A stretch of DNA of 64,000 bases, taken from NCBI RefSeq assembly GCF_009930815.1, contig NZ_CP022222.1:1282501-1346500 (forward strand), in the 5' to 3' direction. A program made the position numbers and the translations under genes. This DNA is from Bradyrhizobium sp. CCBAU 051011 (GTDB lineage Bacteria; Pseudomonadota; Alphaproteobacteria; Rhizobiales; Xanthobacteraceae). Under the pieces are notes generated by a model. That model was not told the DNA's origin, made no database searches, and saw only the letters and a list, made by a program, of their open reading frames with translations. Position 1 is the first letter of the stretch, and each line of letters opens with the position of its first letter. Below are positions 8,655 to 16,828 of this stretch, piece by piece.

Positions 8655-9587
8655 TCATTGGGTGGCTTCGGCTTGCCCCAAAATCCAACCCTCCCAGCCA
8701 TTGGTCCCGGCGGGAGCCGCGCGCCGTCGACCTTCGACAACTTCGATCATACCAAGCAGGCCGATTGCCGCATCGAACTTGTCCTCACCGTCTTTGCCAG
8801 GTCCAAACCCGGCGGTGAGCGCGTCGTGCATCGCGCTTGTGAGCTGGATGCCGTGCATCTCGCATCTTTGGTCGAGCCCTTCCGTCGCCTTCCGACGATC
8901 TTCGTGACGCCGCTTGCTGCCGCCAGGAGGAAAACGGACGCCCACGTGCCCATACGCCTCGGCCGGGTAGGTTTCGCAGATGACGAGCCTACCTGCCTCG
9001 CTCAGCTCAGTCAGCATGCCGTCAAACGGCCAGAGAAGCGCACCCGCTCGTCGGGCTGGCTGGATGATCTCTAGCCAGCCGGAAATCGCGGCTTTACCAA
9101 CCTGATTAGAACCGAGGGTCCAGAACAGTGGACATGCAGCGGGACGATTAGGGGTTGCTTTCTCGCACTGTCGCCTGAGCGCATCAATTTTCTGAACCGC
9201 AAGGGCCTCGATCAGATGAATTTGACGGACCGATGAGGATGCCACACGAGGATAGAAAGGGCGGTGAAGCGATATCTCCTGCGCCCGCTCGGCCACGTCA
9301 TAGAAGCGTGACCACGGCCCCACACCGAACGCATCAATGGCTTGGCAAAATCCGCCGAATTCAGTCCTCCCGCCAAAAACCGACGGTAATCCTATTGGAA
9401 AGTCAAAGCCCGCAAGGGTCGATTGCGGCTCACGGAGCAGGTCTTTTAGAAAGCCCTCGACCGAACCGACGGGCCGCGGTGCGTCCACGGTCCAGTCTGT
9501 CGCGGTCCTCCGAGCTTCGGCAGCCCATCGCTTGACCGCGGTCGTGCTCCAATCAGCGTGGATGAGGCGAACAAAAGATGAGTTCAT
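8655..9587 (-). CDS. DUF429-like protein, predicted RNase H-fold nuclease
   Basis: A protein of about 310 residues. ATG 9587 is chosen because the conserved part begins right after it (SFVRLIHADWS); a GTG at 9626 is an alternative. The order of motifs, an early Asp in HADWS, then AGFDFPIGLP, then CETYPAEAYGHVG and finally DKFDAAIGLLG, matches what I know of DUF429, a family predicted to have an RNase H-like fold. No signal peptide or membrane helix is seen. It faces the mobile element tail to tail and is probably not part of it. Confidence 0.55.
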   Translation of the reverse strand: MNSSFVRLIHADWSTTAVKRWAAEARRTATDWTVDAPRPVGSVEGFLKDLLREPQSTLAGFDFPIGLPSVFGGRTEFGGFCQAIDAFGVGPWSRFYDVAERAQEISLHRPFYPRVASSSVRQIHLIEALAVQKIDALRRQCEKATPNRPAACPLFWTLGSNQVGKAAISGWLEIIQPARRAGALLWPFDGMLTELSEAGRLVICETYPAEAYGHVGVRFPPGGSKRRHEDRRKATEGLDQRCEMHGIQLTSAMHDALTAGFGPGKDGEDKFDAAIGLLGMIEVVEGRRRAAPAGTNGWEGWILGQAEATQ

Positions 9588-9875
9588 GCGCTCTACCAGG
9601 CCGTCGCTGGACCCGACAGTATCCACGCCGCGCCGCTACACATGATGCAAGACCAAACGATTGAACTCCAGAACAACCAGTCGTCCTTTTCCATCACGGA
9701 CCTAATGAATTGGGAAATTGGAACGCGCGTCGCACCTCGGGCGCGCGGCCCACGCGTTAATTCAATTCGCTATGACCGTCTTGCTGTTCGCGGCCAGAAA
9801 CTTGCTATTTCGCGCCAGGCGCCGCGACCTATGACGATCGGCAGCAATCTCCGGCCACCGGGTTAAGCTTCGCCA

Positions 9876-10100
9876 TCATATTCGTTCGGGCGACCGCGTG
9901 ATTGGCTTCACCGAAAACGCCCAACATCTCGAAGCCCATCCACTCGCAAGGTGGCGATGGGATCGGCGGGCGTATCCGGCGATGATCAGCACGATCAGGA
10001 TCAGCCCCAGCAAGGCGCTGCCTGCATCGGCATTGGTCGCGGCGAAAGCTGGCGTTGCGGCAAGCATCGCACTGGCAGCGGATAACAGACGTTACAGTTC
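9876..10100 (-). pseudogene. Remnant of a small exported membrane protein
   Basis: The frame reads RLLSAASAMLAATPAFAA, which looks like the second half of a signal peptide, and then SALLGLILIVLIIAGY, one membrane helix. Directly before it stand AAGGAG and CTGTAACGT, where a start such as ATGAAACGT would be expected; a stop codon thus separates the ribosome-binding site from the frame. The same leader (AAGGAGA, AACGTCTGTTA, GCGATGCTTGC) precedes the neighbouring Rap1a-like pseudogene, so the two leaders share an origin. Confidence 0.4.
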
Positions 10101-10120
10101 AATCTCCTTTATGCTTGAGT

Positions 10121-10485
10121 TCATTTTGCTTTGCAGGGAAAGGTTTCGGCCGTTGCTGCAGAGACCAGCCATGTGCCGACGTGATTGCGTGCCTCCGGAT
10201 GGCTAGTCAGGTAACGAACAAATATTTCGGTGGCGACGCCATACGGGAGGTCGCGCGGTGCGCAGAAAGCAAAGAACGGCTTGATTGGCGCCCCATCCTT
10301 GTTTGCGCCGCTGTGCAGTCTGAACACGTCGAGAGCGCTGCTGACGTAATCAAGGCCAAACGAATGTCGCAGCCCTACTGACGTAGCCTTGGCAAATTGG
10401 CATGAGACCGTGACCATCGGTGGCTGCCCGCACAGGGACTGGTAGAGCAAGCATCGCAAACGGCAGCAAGTAACAGACGTTTCAA
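10121..10485 (-). pseudogene. Rap1a/Tai-type immunity protein, frameshifted
   Basis: The C-terminal part ends FVRYLTSHPEARNHVGTWLV and then a TFPC motif, the conserved end of the Rap1a/Tai immunity family, periplasmic proteins that neutralise type VI amidase effectors. The leader has AAGGAGA and a TTG start at 10485 giving MKRLLLAAV, but that frame soon leaves the domain (CDACSTS), so a frameshift lies near 10450-10400. A neighbouring gene at 10623-10976 is an intact member. No T6SS amidase gene is visible nearby. Confidence 0.5.
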
Positions 10486-10622
10486 GATTCAGTCTCCTTT
10501 CCGTTTGGCCAAGATCGTCGATGGCGGCGACGAGGCGCCGGTCGAAGCGCACAGCGACGGGCTTGATGGAACCGGGGTTTCATGATGGACACCGCTTAAC
10601 GCGCGTGCCGGTGTTGGCACTG

Positions 10623-10976
10623 CTATTGCTTCGTCTTGGGCGTGGCTGGGCACGGAAAAGCGTCGAGCAGCGCGACCATGGCCGTTGAACCGGCGGTGTA
10701 GTGACGCGCTTCGGGACGTTCAACCAGACGGCGGGCTATGACATCGGCCACCGACGAAAGCACTACATTGTTAGGAAGGCACACGCCTTTGGGAAGCACA
10801 TCACCACCCTCTCTGAGAGTTACGAGCGCATCGGCAATCCCTGCAGCGTACCCAAGGCAGAACGCCCGATTTCCGCTTTTGCATTTTGCCAGAAGGTCCG
10901 CTCCATCAATGAATTGAGCTTTCGCCACGGTCGCCATTGCAAGCGCGGCGAAGGCTGCGACCATCATTCGGGTCAT
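10623..10976 (-). CDS. Rap1a/Tai-type immunity protein homologue, exported
   Basis: A 117-residue protein from ATG 10976. Residues 1-20 are a signal peptide (MVAAFAALAMATVAKA, cleavage before QF). The mature part has the family pattern: DLLAKCKSG, then RAFCLGYAAGIADAL, a Cys in GVCLPNNV, VADVIARRL, a Pro-Glu-Ala-Arg-His and the closing AFPC. Rap1a and Tai proteins protect against peptidoglycan amidases of type VI secretion, though in Rhizobiales many members occur without an effector. Its partner here is unknown. A broken relative lies just downstream on the same strand. Confidence 0.65.
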   Translation of the reverse strand: MTRMMVAAFAALAMATVAKAQFIDGADLLAKCKSGNRAFCLGYAAGIADALVTLREGGDVLPKGVCLPNNVVLSSVADVIARRLVERPEARHYTAGSTAMVALLDAFPCPATPKTKQ

Positions 10977-11028
10977 TTTGCTTTGGTCCCCCACGTCTGC
11001 ACTATGGTGCCTTCTGTTCCCGACAAGC

Positions 11029-11433
11029 TTAGAACATACGCTGCTTGGCGGGGCCGCAGGTCAGGTTCATGTGCATTGACATCTGGCTCGACTTACCGGC
11101 GTTGAGCTTGGCGCGCTCCTCGGGCCGCATGGCCATGATGCTGATGGTGCCTGCGGTGCGGTCCACTGTGCCGAAAAACACCAGTTCGGAGGACTTGCCG
11201 GACAACACCAAATCGTTCTCCCTGATGTCGGTGATGTCGTAGGTGCCGCCGAGCACGCGCACGGTCCGCTGATCGAGATCGATGGTGGCCGTGGTCGGTG
11301 CCACAGTGCCCTCGATCCGCTCGGTGATGAACTGGAACATGGTGCCGGTGCAGGTCAGCAGGACCGGCTGAGCAACTGCGGTGGCAGGCGCGCTGCACCC
11401 GAGCGCCAGCAGTGCAATCCATCGCTTGAGCAA
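11029..11433 (-). CDS. Small exported protein of unknown function
   Basis: A protein of about 134 residues starting at TTG 11433 with AGGGGG close before it; the longer frame upstream (Ser/Arg-rich) is unlikely to be translated. Residues 1-22 form a signal peptide (RWIALLALGCSAPATAVA). The mature part begins PVLLTCTGTM and reads TIDLDQRTVRVLGGTYDIT, a beta-rich pattern with two Cys residues placed to bridge the ends (LTCTG and NLTCGP). Similar small periplasmic proteins are common in Bradyrhizobium and have no assigned role. Confidence 0.6.
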   Translation of the reverse strand: MLKRWIALLALGCSAPATAVAQPVLLTCTGTMFQFITERIEGTVAPTTATIDLDQRTVRVLGGTYDITDIRENDLVLSGKSSELVFFGTVDRTAGTISIMAMRPEERAKLNAGKSSQMSMHMNLTCGPAKQRMF

Positions 11434-11464
11434 GTTGTCCCCCTGTTTTTGATCCCGAAGACTG

Positions 11465-11713
11465 TCAGCGGACCGGTTGGTGAAAGCCGACGAGTACCCA
11501 GCGCACGACGAGGCCGAGCATGAGCACGACGAGCGGCACCGCGATGATGAAAATGATCTCGCTCCGGTCGACCGATGGTGCGCCCGGGATACCATACTCG
11601 CGATAGTACCGGGCGTTGTTGCTCAGCCAGTTAGATTCGAACATCCATGCGAGGCCCAGCCAGATGATGGTGGCCACGATCCAGAGCCGAAAGAATCCGC
11701 GCGACCATGTCAT
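11465..11713 (-). CDS. Small two-helix membrane protein
   Basis: An 82-residue protein beginning MTWSRGFFRLWIVATIIWLG, with a second helix IIFIIAVPLVVLMLGLVVRW near the C-terminus. A periplasmic or cytoplasmic loop between them is rich in Asn and Tyr (SNNARYYREYG). I know similar proteins from rhizobial genomes but no function. It lies between two other short minus-strand genes with small gaps and may be co-transcribed with them. Confidence 0.6.
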   Translation of the reverse strand: MTWSRGFFRLWIVATIIWLGLAWMFESNWLSNNARYYREYGIPGAPSVDRSEIIFIIAVPLVVLMLGLVVRWVLVGFHQPVR

Positions 11714-11759
11714 CCGGAGGCCCCTTGCACATCCGTAGGAGCAGGCAGCAGAAATTGCA

Positions 11760-12215
11760 TTACGCTATCGCGCTCCGACTGGGCGCAGGGAGCGATGCGG
11801 CAGCGCTAGCCAGCCCTATCCACAGTCCCACGCCCTGCACCATTGACAGCAACAGCTCGGTGGTGAAGCTGGTTATCCGCAAGCTGAACAGGAGCAGAAA
11901 AATAAGAAATCCGGTCCAGAGACCGCCGGTAATCATCGCAGCCAAGCCCAAGTTCGCACCCTTGGCGACTTTTTCCATGATCCACACTGCGATAAAGCCG
12001 GCGATCACGGCTTGTATGAAGCTCGGGATACCCTCACCGAAGATGAACTGATAAATCTTGCCCGGTGTTTCAATTCCGAACAGAGCGCGGAGATAGAGGA
12101 AATCGGAGCTTGCTGACCACGCCCCGGAAACCAACATCAACAAACCGCCGACAACAAAGCCGAGAAGTGTCCCAATCGTACAAACGGCCACCGCAAACCA
12201 CGTCTGCTGTCTCAT
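11760..12215 (-). CDS. Multi-pass membrane protein of unknown function
   Basis: A 151-residue protein from ATG 12215, with GGGGGAAAG eight bases upstream. Four hydrophobic segments can be seen: TWFAVAVCTIGTLLGFVVGG, SFIQAVIAGFIAVWIMEKV, AAMITGGLWTGFLIFLLLF and LLLSMVQGVGLWIGLASAAA. No catalytic motif is recognised. It is the first of several short minus-strand genes. Confidence 0.6.
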   Translation of the reverse strand: MRQQTWFAVAVCTIGTLLGFVVGGLLMLVSGAWSASSDFLYLRALFGIETPGKIYQFIFGEGIPSFIQAVIAGFIAVWIMEKVAKGANLGLAAMITGGLWTGFLIFLLLFSLRITSFTTELLLSMVQGVGLWIGLASAAASLPAPSRSAIA

Positions 12216-12365
12216 GATTCTTTCCCCCAGCCGCTGGGGATCATAAGTGTGGGTCTCGGCTCCCGCAACAGGCAGAGGTGTGGACGAAAGTCAGGGGTTT
12301 GAGTCGGAAGTGGGTGCACCCCGGCCGGCGCGGAACTCTCACGCCCAAGAATTTAACCCCGGCCT

Positions 12366-12662
12366 TCAATGGCTCGGCGGGTTCAGGGCGCGGTGGATGG
12401 TGCCGGCGCCGACTTCGGAGTCGATGGCAAGATCGGCGATGGTCTCGCCCTTGGCGTAGCGCTCGGCAAAGCGCCCAGAGAAAACAGCGACATCGAAGTG
12501 CTCAATGATGTGGCAAGGACGGTAGCGTAGGTCGGTTCTGGATTTCGGAAAGCAAATCACTGGATCAGGTAGCCCGCAACTAGCCAAATTGCAGCGCTGG
12601 CGGCGAGTGTTGCGCCGCCAATCGCTGCCCCCACCGCCCCGTTCATATCGATGCTTCACCAA
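12366..12662 (-). CDS. Doubtful ORF with a resolvase-like HTH end
   Basis: The last 40 residues (RFAERYAKGETIADLAIDSE, then VGAGTIHRALNP) look like the helix-turn-helix that ends some serine resolvases. The first 55 residues look like no protein I know. This could be a fragment of a resolvase or regulator fused to intergenic sequence. No catalytic Ser domain is present. Confidence 0.25.
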   Translation of the reverse strand: MVKHRYERGGGGSDWRRNTRRQRCNLASCGLPDPVICFPKSRTDLRYRPCHIIEHFDVAVFSGRFAERYAKGETIADLAIDSEVGAGTIHRALNPPSH

Positions 12663-12829
12663 TAATTTCGCCGGATGCCGTCCGGTGATGAAAGCCCAAT
12701 TGAACTCGGCGGGTTGATTGGTGTCGGTCCTATTTGTAACCGTCGCGCCAGCCTATCCCCGACTTTCGCAAACTACTGCGCCGGCGCATCATGCTGCAAG
12801 GTGTCGCGAGGCAATGGGACCTGGCGCGC

Positions 12830-13228
12830 TCAGTCCGCCAACCGCCAATCGACTGCGGCTTGCTCCCGCCGGCTCGGTGGATACGCATGTTCGTAGCGTT
12901 GGCGCAACCGTTTGCCGAGTTCCTCGGCGTTGTCGCATTTCAGCGCCAGCTTGACCAGGAAGCGCAACGACGGCGCGCGCGCCCGGCGCAACTCGGTGCC
13001 TTCAAGGCGCGGCACGTCTCGGGGCTCCATGTATTTCACTCCATCGACCAATGCGGGCACGTGCGCCAGCGACACTTCGATATGCCGAAGCGTGGCGTAG
13101 CCGGTGAGTTCGGGCACGACGATGACCATGTGGCGCATGGAGAGCAACGTGGTCCTGTTCGAATCGCCGCGCAAGGGGTTCAAATGGCGGTGGGGAAGAG
13201 AGAGCCCGCAAGCGTCATCCAAGTCCAT
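12830..13228 (-). CDS. Hypothetical protein
   Basis: A protein of about 132 residues if ATG 13228 is used, or 102 from ATG 13138. The C-terminal part (SLRFLVKLALKCDNAEELGK, then RLRQRYEHAYPP) is helical and charged. No motif is recognised. The frame continues upstream into a repeat-like sequence (see 13290-13378), which shows that the longer frame is not the gene. The opposite strand also stays open, so the call is uncertain. Confidence 0.35.
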   Translation of the reverse strand: MDLDDACGLSLPHRHLNPLRGDSNRTTLLSMRHMVIVVPELTGYATLRHIEVSLAHVPALVDGVKYMEPRDVPRLEGTELRRARAPSLRFLVKLALKCDNAEELGKRLRQRYEHAYPPSRREQAAVDWRLAD

Positions 13229-13289
13229 TGAAATTAAGCGATATGCGCGACGGTCCTCCGTTGATTCCTGGGCACCTTTCGGACGTGCC

Positions 13290-13378
13290 CGCGCCAAGCC
13301 GACGATGTCTGTTGATAGGGGGCAAAGCGGACTCCGCGCTTGCGCAGCAGACTTCTCAGTTTGGCCCTTAGCCGACAT
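13290..13378. repeat. Fragment of an interspersed Bradyrhizobium-type repeat
   Basis: Read on the minus strand, this segment encodes MSAKGQTEKSAAQARSPLCP and then LSTDIVGL. Peptides of the type MSAxGQ...ADI are familiar products of a short repeat scattered through Bradyrhizobium genomes and usually annotated as spurious proteins. A related piece (VCPLKPSKADIMEVKSNEKG) lies at 42.93-43.05 kb. Assignment is from memory. Confidence 0.4.
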
Positions 13379-13683
13379 TCGGTACCACGTAAGTCACGCT
13401 CCGGCACAGTTGAACATGATCCGCGAATTTCGCTCGCTGCGGTCTAGGTGCCTAGGGCTGCCCCCAAGAGACGGATGCGCGCCTGACATTACCGTCGGCG
13501 TCGTCAATCGGCTGCTCCGGCTTGGCCTGCCGTTCGTGATCTGCGCCTTAAGAGAAGCTTCGTTCATTTGATCCCTAGCCAGGAGCGAACGCTCCCACAC
13601 GCGACCATAGCGTTCAATTGACGGCCTCCTTGGACCGCCAAGCCGATGGGATAGTCGGATGTTTGTTCGCACAGATCACACCG

Positions 13684-14940
13684 TTAGTTCCGGAACAGTG
13701 TCGATTGGCGCGGCGCCGCAAGCGGCGGGTCGATCGCCGTTGGCTGCGGTGGAACTGCTGGGGGACGTGGCGCGGTTGACTTAGGTAGGGAGCGTCGCAC
13801 CAGGGGAGCTGCCGTCGGCGGTTGCACAATGGAAACGGCCGCCTCATGTGGTGTAGATTTTCTCAGCCTGATTTCGATGCGCCGCCTTTGAGCCACGTCG
13901 CCGCCAGATGCTCCGTTCAAGGCAAGGTTCTCGTCCGTATCGATTAGTTGTCCGCCGGACAGAGGGACCAGTTTATAGTTTACAAGTTTCTCCGACTTCC
14001 GCAGCACGCTAACGACGGAGACGGCACGCGCCAGGCCGAGGCCTGCATTGTCAGCCGGGGTCAATTTTCCGATCTCGCTGGCGTTAGTGAGAACGGCGTT
14101 GAGGCCGCGATCGAGGTTCGACGTGCGGGAAACGGTGCGAGCGGGTACGATGCTGCCCGCGCCGGCTGACGCATCGACGACCGTAGAGGTGATCCGTGGG
14201 CCGTAGGCTTGCTCGTCGGTGTGCCCTACAACCTCAACCACATCGACATCATATTGCTTAATTGTTGCAAGGATCTTTTCGAGCGTGGTGGTCATCAGCG
14301 CGTCGCGAAACGCCGGCAGAAGTTCCGCGCTTCCAGTGCGAAAGTAATAACCCTTCTCCTCGCTGAGGCTGATAATGGGCGGATACCGGTTGCCACCACC
14401 GTCGCCCGCGCTCTTCGATGCTCTTGCAGCGAGCTCGGCCGCAGATTGCGGGGTGAGGCTGGTCCGTTCCGCGTCTGGTAGAGAGCGCATTATCGCGCTC
14501 ACGATCTCTGCATCGCGCAGAGCTTTGTGGTGGTCGATGCCGGCCTTCCGCAAGGTATCGGTAGCGGCAGCCTTTTCGCGTAGTTCATTTAACGACGTTC
14601 CTTCTTTGGCTAGCCGGCTTAGAGCCGCCTTGCTATCAACGAGATCCCGCCAATAGGCATCGATAGCGGTAGGGTCTGCGCCAGCCGCCGCGGTGAGCTT
14701 CTCCGCGAGGGAAGTCTCCTTTTTGAGGGCGGCGACCGCGGCAGCATCCCGATCGGCAATCGCTCGCTGGTCTGCGAGTTCCTGCTTCGTCGCCGCTAGC
14801 TTGTCCTGTTCTCTTCTAAGAAAAGTCGCCATCGCGATTAAAAGACAGAAGACGAGGAGCAACATAATCTCCGCCATCGTGAGACCTAGAACGAGGCCCC
14901 GCCGATAGGTAGAGCTTTGGCGATTGATCTGTCCGTCCAT
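13684..14940 (-). CDS. MotB/ZorB-like membrane protein with OmpA-like C-terminal domain
   Basis: A 418-residue inner-membrane protein, last gene of the five-gene operon. Its only membrane helix (about residues 15-40) reads GLTMAEIMLLLVFCLLIAMA, with an acidic Glu near residue 24, where MotB, ExbD and ZorB carry the ion-binding Asp. A coiled coil follows (40-130). The OmpA-like peptidoglycan-binding domain spans about 190-375: YYFRTGSAELLPAFRDAL, DVVEVVGHTDEQAYG, ARAVSVVSVLR and the closing QRRRIEIRLRKS. The tail is Pro-rich. This build matches the stationary subunit of proton-driven motors. The channel-like partner is the next gene upstream, 20 bases away. Confidence 0.8.
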   Translation of the reverse strand: MDGQINRQSSTYRRGLVLGLTMAEIMLLLVFCLLIAMATFLRREQDKLAATKQELADQRAIADRDAAAVAALKKETSLAEKLTAAAGADPTAIDAYWRDLVDSKAALSRLAKEGTSLNELREKAAATDTLRKAGIDHHKALRDAEIVSAIMRSLPDAERTSLTPQSAAELAARASKSAGDGGGNRYPPIISLSEEKGYYFRTGSAELLPAFRDALMTTTLEKILATIKQYDVDVVEVVGHTDEQAYGPRITSTVVDASAGAGSIVPARTVSRTSNLDRGLNAVLTNASEIGKLTPADNAGLGLARAVSVVSVLRKSEKLVNYKLVPLSGGQLIDTDENLALNGASGGDVAQRRRIEIRLRKSTPHEAAVSIVQPPTAAPLVRRSLPKSTAPRPPAVPPQPTAIDPPLAAPRQSTLFRN

Positions 14941-14960
14941 GCGTCAGATACCTCGTTGTC

Positions 14961-16001
14961 CTAGTCGGATCTCTTTTCGCCAGGCGCCGGGCCCCATGGT
15001 CCCGGCTGCACGTCACTGTGGGAACGAAACAGATTGGAAGCTTGGAGCTCCTCAACAAGGCGCGTCATCGCGGCCGCGACGTCTAGCGTGCGATTAAGGC
15101 TCTTGTCGACGGTCTTTTCGTGGGTCTCCGCGCTGGCCTTGAATGAATTCACGGCGCGGGACAGACCCTGAATCGTTGGCGCCAGCTTGATCTCAATTAT
15201 CTGTTCGGGCGTCTGCATCGCCTCGAGCTTGGCGACCATTTTCCGGATCGTCTCGACGGACGCAGCGGCCCCCTTAGAGAGATTCTCCGTCTGCTCCACG
15301 AGCCGGTCCGAGACATCGTCCAGGGCGTCCGATATCCGGTCCACCAAAGCGTCCACCGTGTCACCCGACTTGCGCGAAGTTTCTTCCAAGGGGCGGCTGA
15401 TCTTGCCCGTCATTTGCTCGAGTTCGCCAGCCATGGTCGTGCGCATTTCGGATAACATTGTTTTCATTTCGTCCAGCGCGTCGGCCATCGACTGCTGCGT
15501 CATGCGGCGGAAATACGCGAATTCAAGCACGGTTCCCTCAAGTTCGCGCTTCACCCGTCTGGATGCGTTCGCCAGTTCGAGTCGGGCTGTCGCCTCGACC
15601 TCTACCGGGTCTTGGCGCATCTGATTGAAGAAGATGCGCAGCGCGATCCCCGCGATGGTCGAGGCGATGGCGATACCGAAATTCCGAACGATCGTCTCCG
15701 CTGACCCGTCAGCCGAGAACTGATAGAGCGAGACGGCGAGGCTAGTCAGCGTGAATAGGAAGCCCATGTAGTACAGGTTGTCACCGGCCTGATCGTCCCG
15801 GAGGCGGAGCAACCGGGCGCCCGCCATCAGCGCGGCATATGCGATCATGATCAAGACCGGAATTGACGTGACGAGCAGGGGAGACAAGTCCCTGGTCTTT
15901 GATATCACGATGAAAGTGCAGCCCACGGCGGTAGTTGCGAAGAAGACCACGCCCCCGAGGATGCCGGGCGGTATCCGTGGCCAGGTTGAAATGTTCGACA
16001 C
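14961..16001 (-). CDS. MotA/ExbB/ZorA-like channel protein with long coiled-coil tail
   Basis: A 346-residue protein from GTG 16001, two bases after the previous stop. Four membrane helices occupy about residues 10-130: GGVVFFATTAVGCTFIVISK, LLVTSIPVLIMIAYAALMAG, LYYMGFLFTLTSLAVSLYQF and FGIAIASTIAGIALRIFFNQ. The last two resemble the TM3-TM4 pair of MotA, ExbB and ZorA, with Thr residues facing the pore. Residues 130-330 form a long cytoplasmic coiled coil with heptad-like Glu/Leu spacing (ELEGTVLEFAYF, EQMTGKISRPLEETSRKSGD). ZorA has a similar long cytoplasmic tail. I infer a 5:2 type motor with the OmpA-like protein; sequence similarity to ZorA was not tested. Confidence 0.65.
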   Translation of the reverse strand: MSNISTWPRIPPGILGGVVFFATTAVGCTFIVISKTRDLSPLLVTSIPVLIMIAYAALMAGARLLRLRDDQAGDNLYYMGFLFTLTSLAVSLYQFSADGSAETIVRNFGIAIASTIAGIALRIFFNQMRQDPVEVEATARLELANASRRVKRELEGTVLEFAYFRRMTQQSMADALDEMKTMLSEMRTTMAGELEQMTGKISRPLEETSRKSGDTVDALVDRISDALDDVSDRLVEQTENLSKGAAASVETIRKMVAKLEAMQTPEQIIEIKLAPTIQGLSRAVNSFKASAETHEKTVDKSLNRTLDVAAAMTRLVEELQASNLFRSHSDVQPGPWGPAPGEKRSD

Positions 16002-16003
16002 GT

Positions 16004-16828
16004 CTATGTTCCCTGCAGGCGGTGGATAAAGTCGAGGGTGCCCTTGTTGTCCTTCACCCAGGTCGACCAGAATTCGGCGTGTCGGTTCGCGTCCGGCATC
16101 ACCGACGGTCGGGTGACGTAGTTTATGGTGACGCGGGCGCCGTGGAGATCGGTCCGATACTTTAGATACGCCGGCGATTGCTTGAACCGTTGATATCCGA
16201 GGTCCCCGGCGCGCGGATATTGGCCGTAATCGCGCGTGTATTCGATCATATCCGAGATGACCGTCAGCTTCTTCGGGAGGGTACGGACACGCTCGGACGC
16301 GAAGCGGTCGATCGCAATATCTTGGAGCGCCGCCATTATCGGCGAACTAGCCGCTTTGGCTGATGCAAGGCTGTTGCGGATTGCTTCGGCAGCGGGCTTT
16401 CGGAAGCTCTCGAGCCATCGTGATCGCGCAAGCCGCGGGTTGTCCGTCCATTCACTGAGACCGGTGCCGTCCCCAGGATTACAGCGGGAGAACAGCGCTT
16501 TGCTACGGTTCTGAGGAATGTCGAGCACACGGATCTCGAGGAGATGGTAGGCTGGCAAATTGGAGATAAGATCGTCGAGGATGCCCTGGACCTCTCGCGT
16601 CGTCGCGGCCGGCAGGTCGTCGGACGTATCGACCAAGACAACGGATAGTCCCTCAGGGCCGGAAACGGGGCAATCGCCGCGATCCAACGTGGGTTTCGCC
16701 GGGGCCGAGAACTTGAACCAACCGAATGTGGCGAGCGCGGCGCAGGCAATGAACAGTAGCGCAACCCCGCCAAGTGCAGCGACGCCCATACCGTCCGAAC
16801 CGCGGCGCCTGCGTTTAGACCTTGCCAT
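16004..16828 (-). CDS. Membrane-anchored periplasmic protein with VWA-like domain
   Basis: A 274-residue protein whose start overlaps the end of the preceding gene by 14 bases. A basic N-terminus (RSKRRRRG) and one membrane helix (about residues 15-38, VAALGGVALLFIACAALATF) place the rest in the periplasm. The soluble part begins GLSVVLVDTSDDL, which fits strand 1 and a partial MIDAS metal site of a von Willebrand A domain. KLTVISDMIEYT fits the strand with the later MIDAS Asp. Two Cys residues (DCPVSG and SRCNPG) may form a disulfide. VWA domains usually bind protein partners. A structural role in the motor complex is inference from the operon. Confidence 0.6.
   Translation of the reverse strand: MARSKRRRRGSDGMGVAALGGVALLFIACAALATFGWFKFSAPAKPTLDRGDCPVSGPEGLSVVLVDTSDDLPAATTREVQGILDDLISNLPAYHLLEIRVLDIPQNRSKALFSRCNPGDGTGLSEWTDNPRLARSRWLESFRKPAAEAIRNSLASAKAASSPIMAALQDIAIDRFASERVRTLPKKLTVISDMIEYTRDYGQYPRAGDLGYQRFKQSPAYLKYRTDLHGARVTINYVTRPSVMPDANRHAEFWSTWVKDNKGTLDFIHRLQGT

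Noticed and set aside
9642..9866. Plus-strand ORF of 74 codons
   Set aside because: No ribosome-binding site, no recognisable pattern; likely chance.
13394..13672. Minus-strand ORF of 92 codons downstream of the hypothetical gene
   Set aside because: Composition and lack of motif suggest non-coding DNA between operons.
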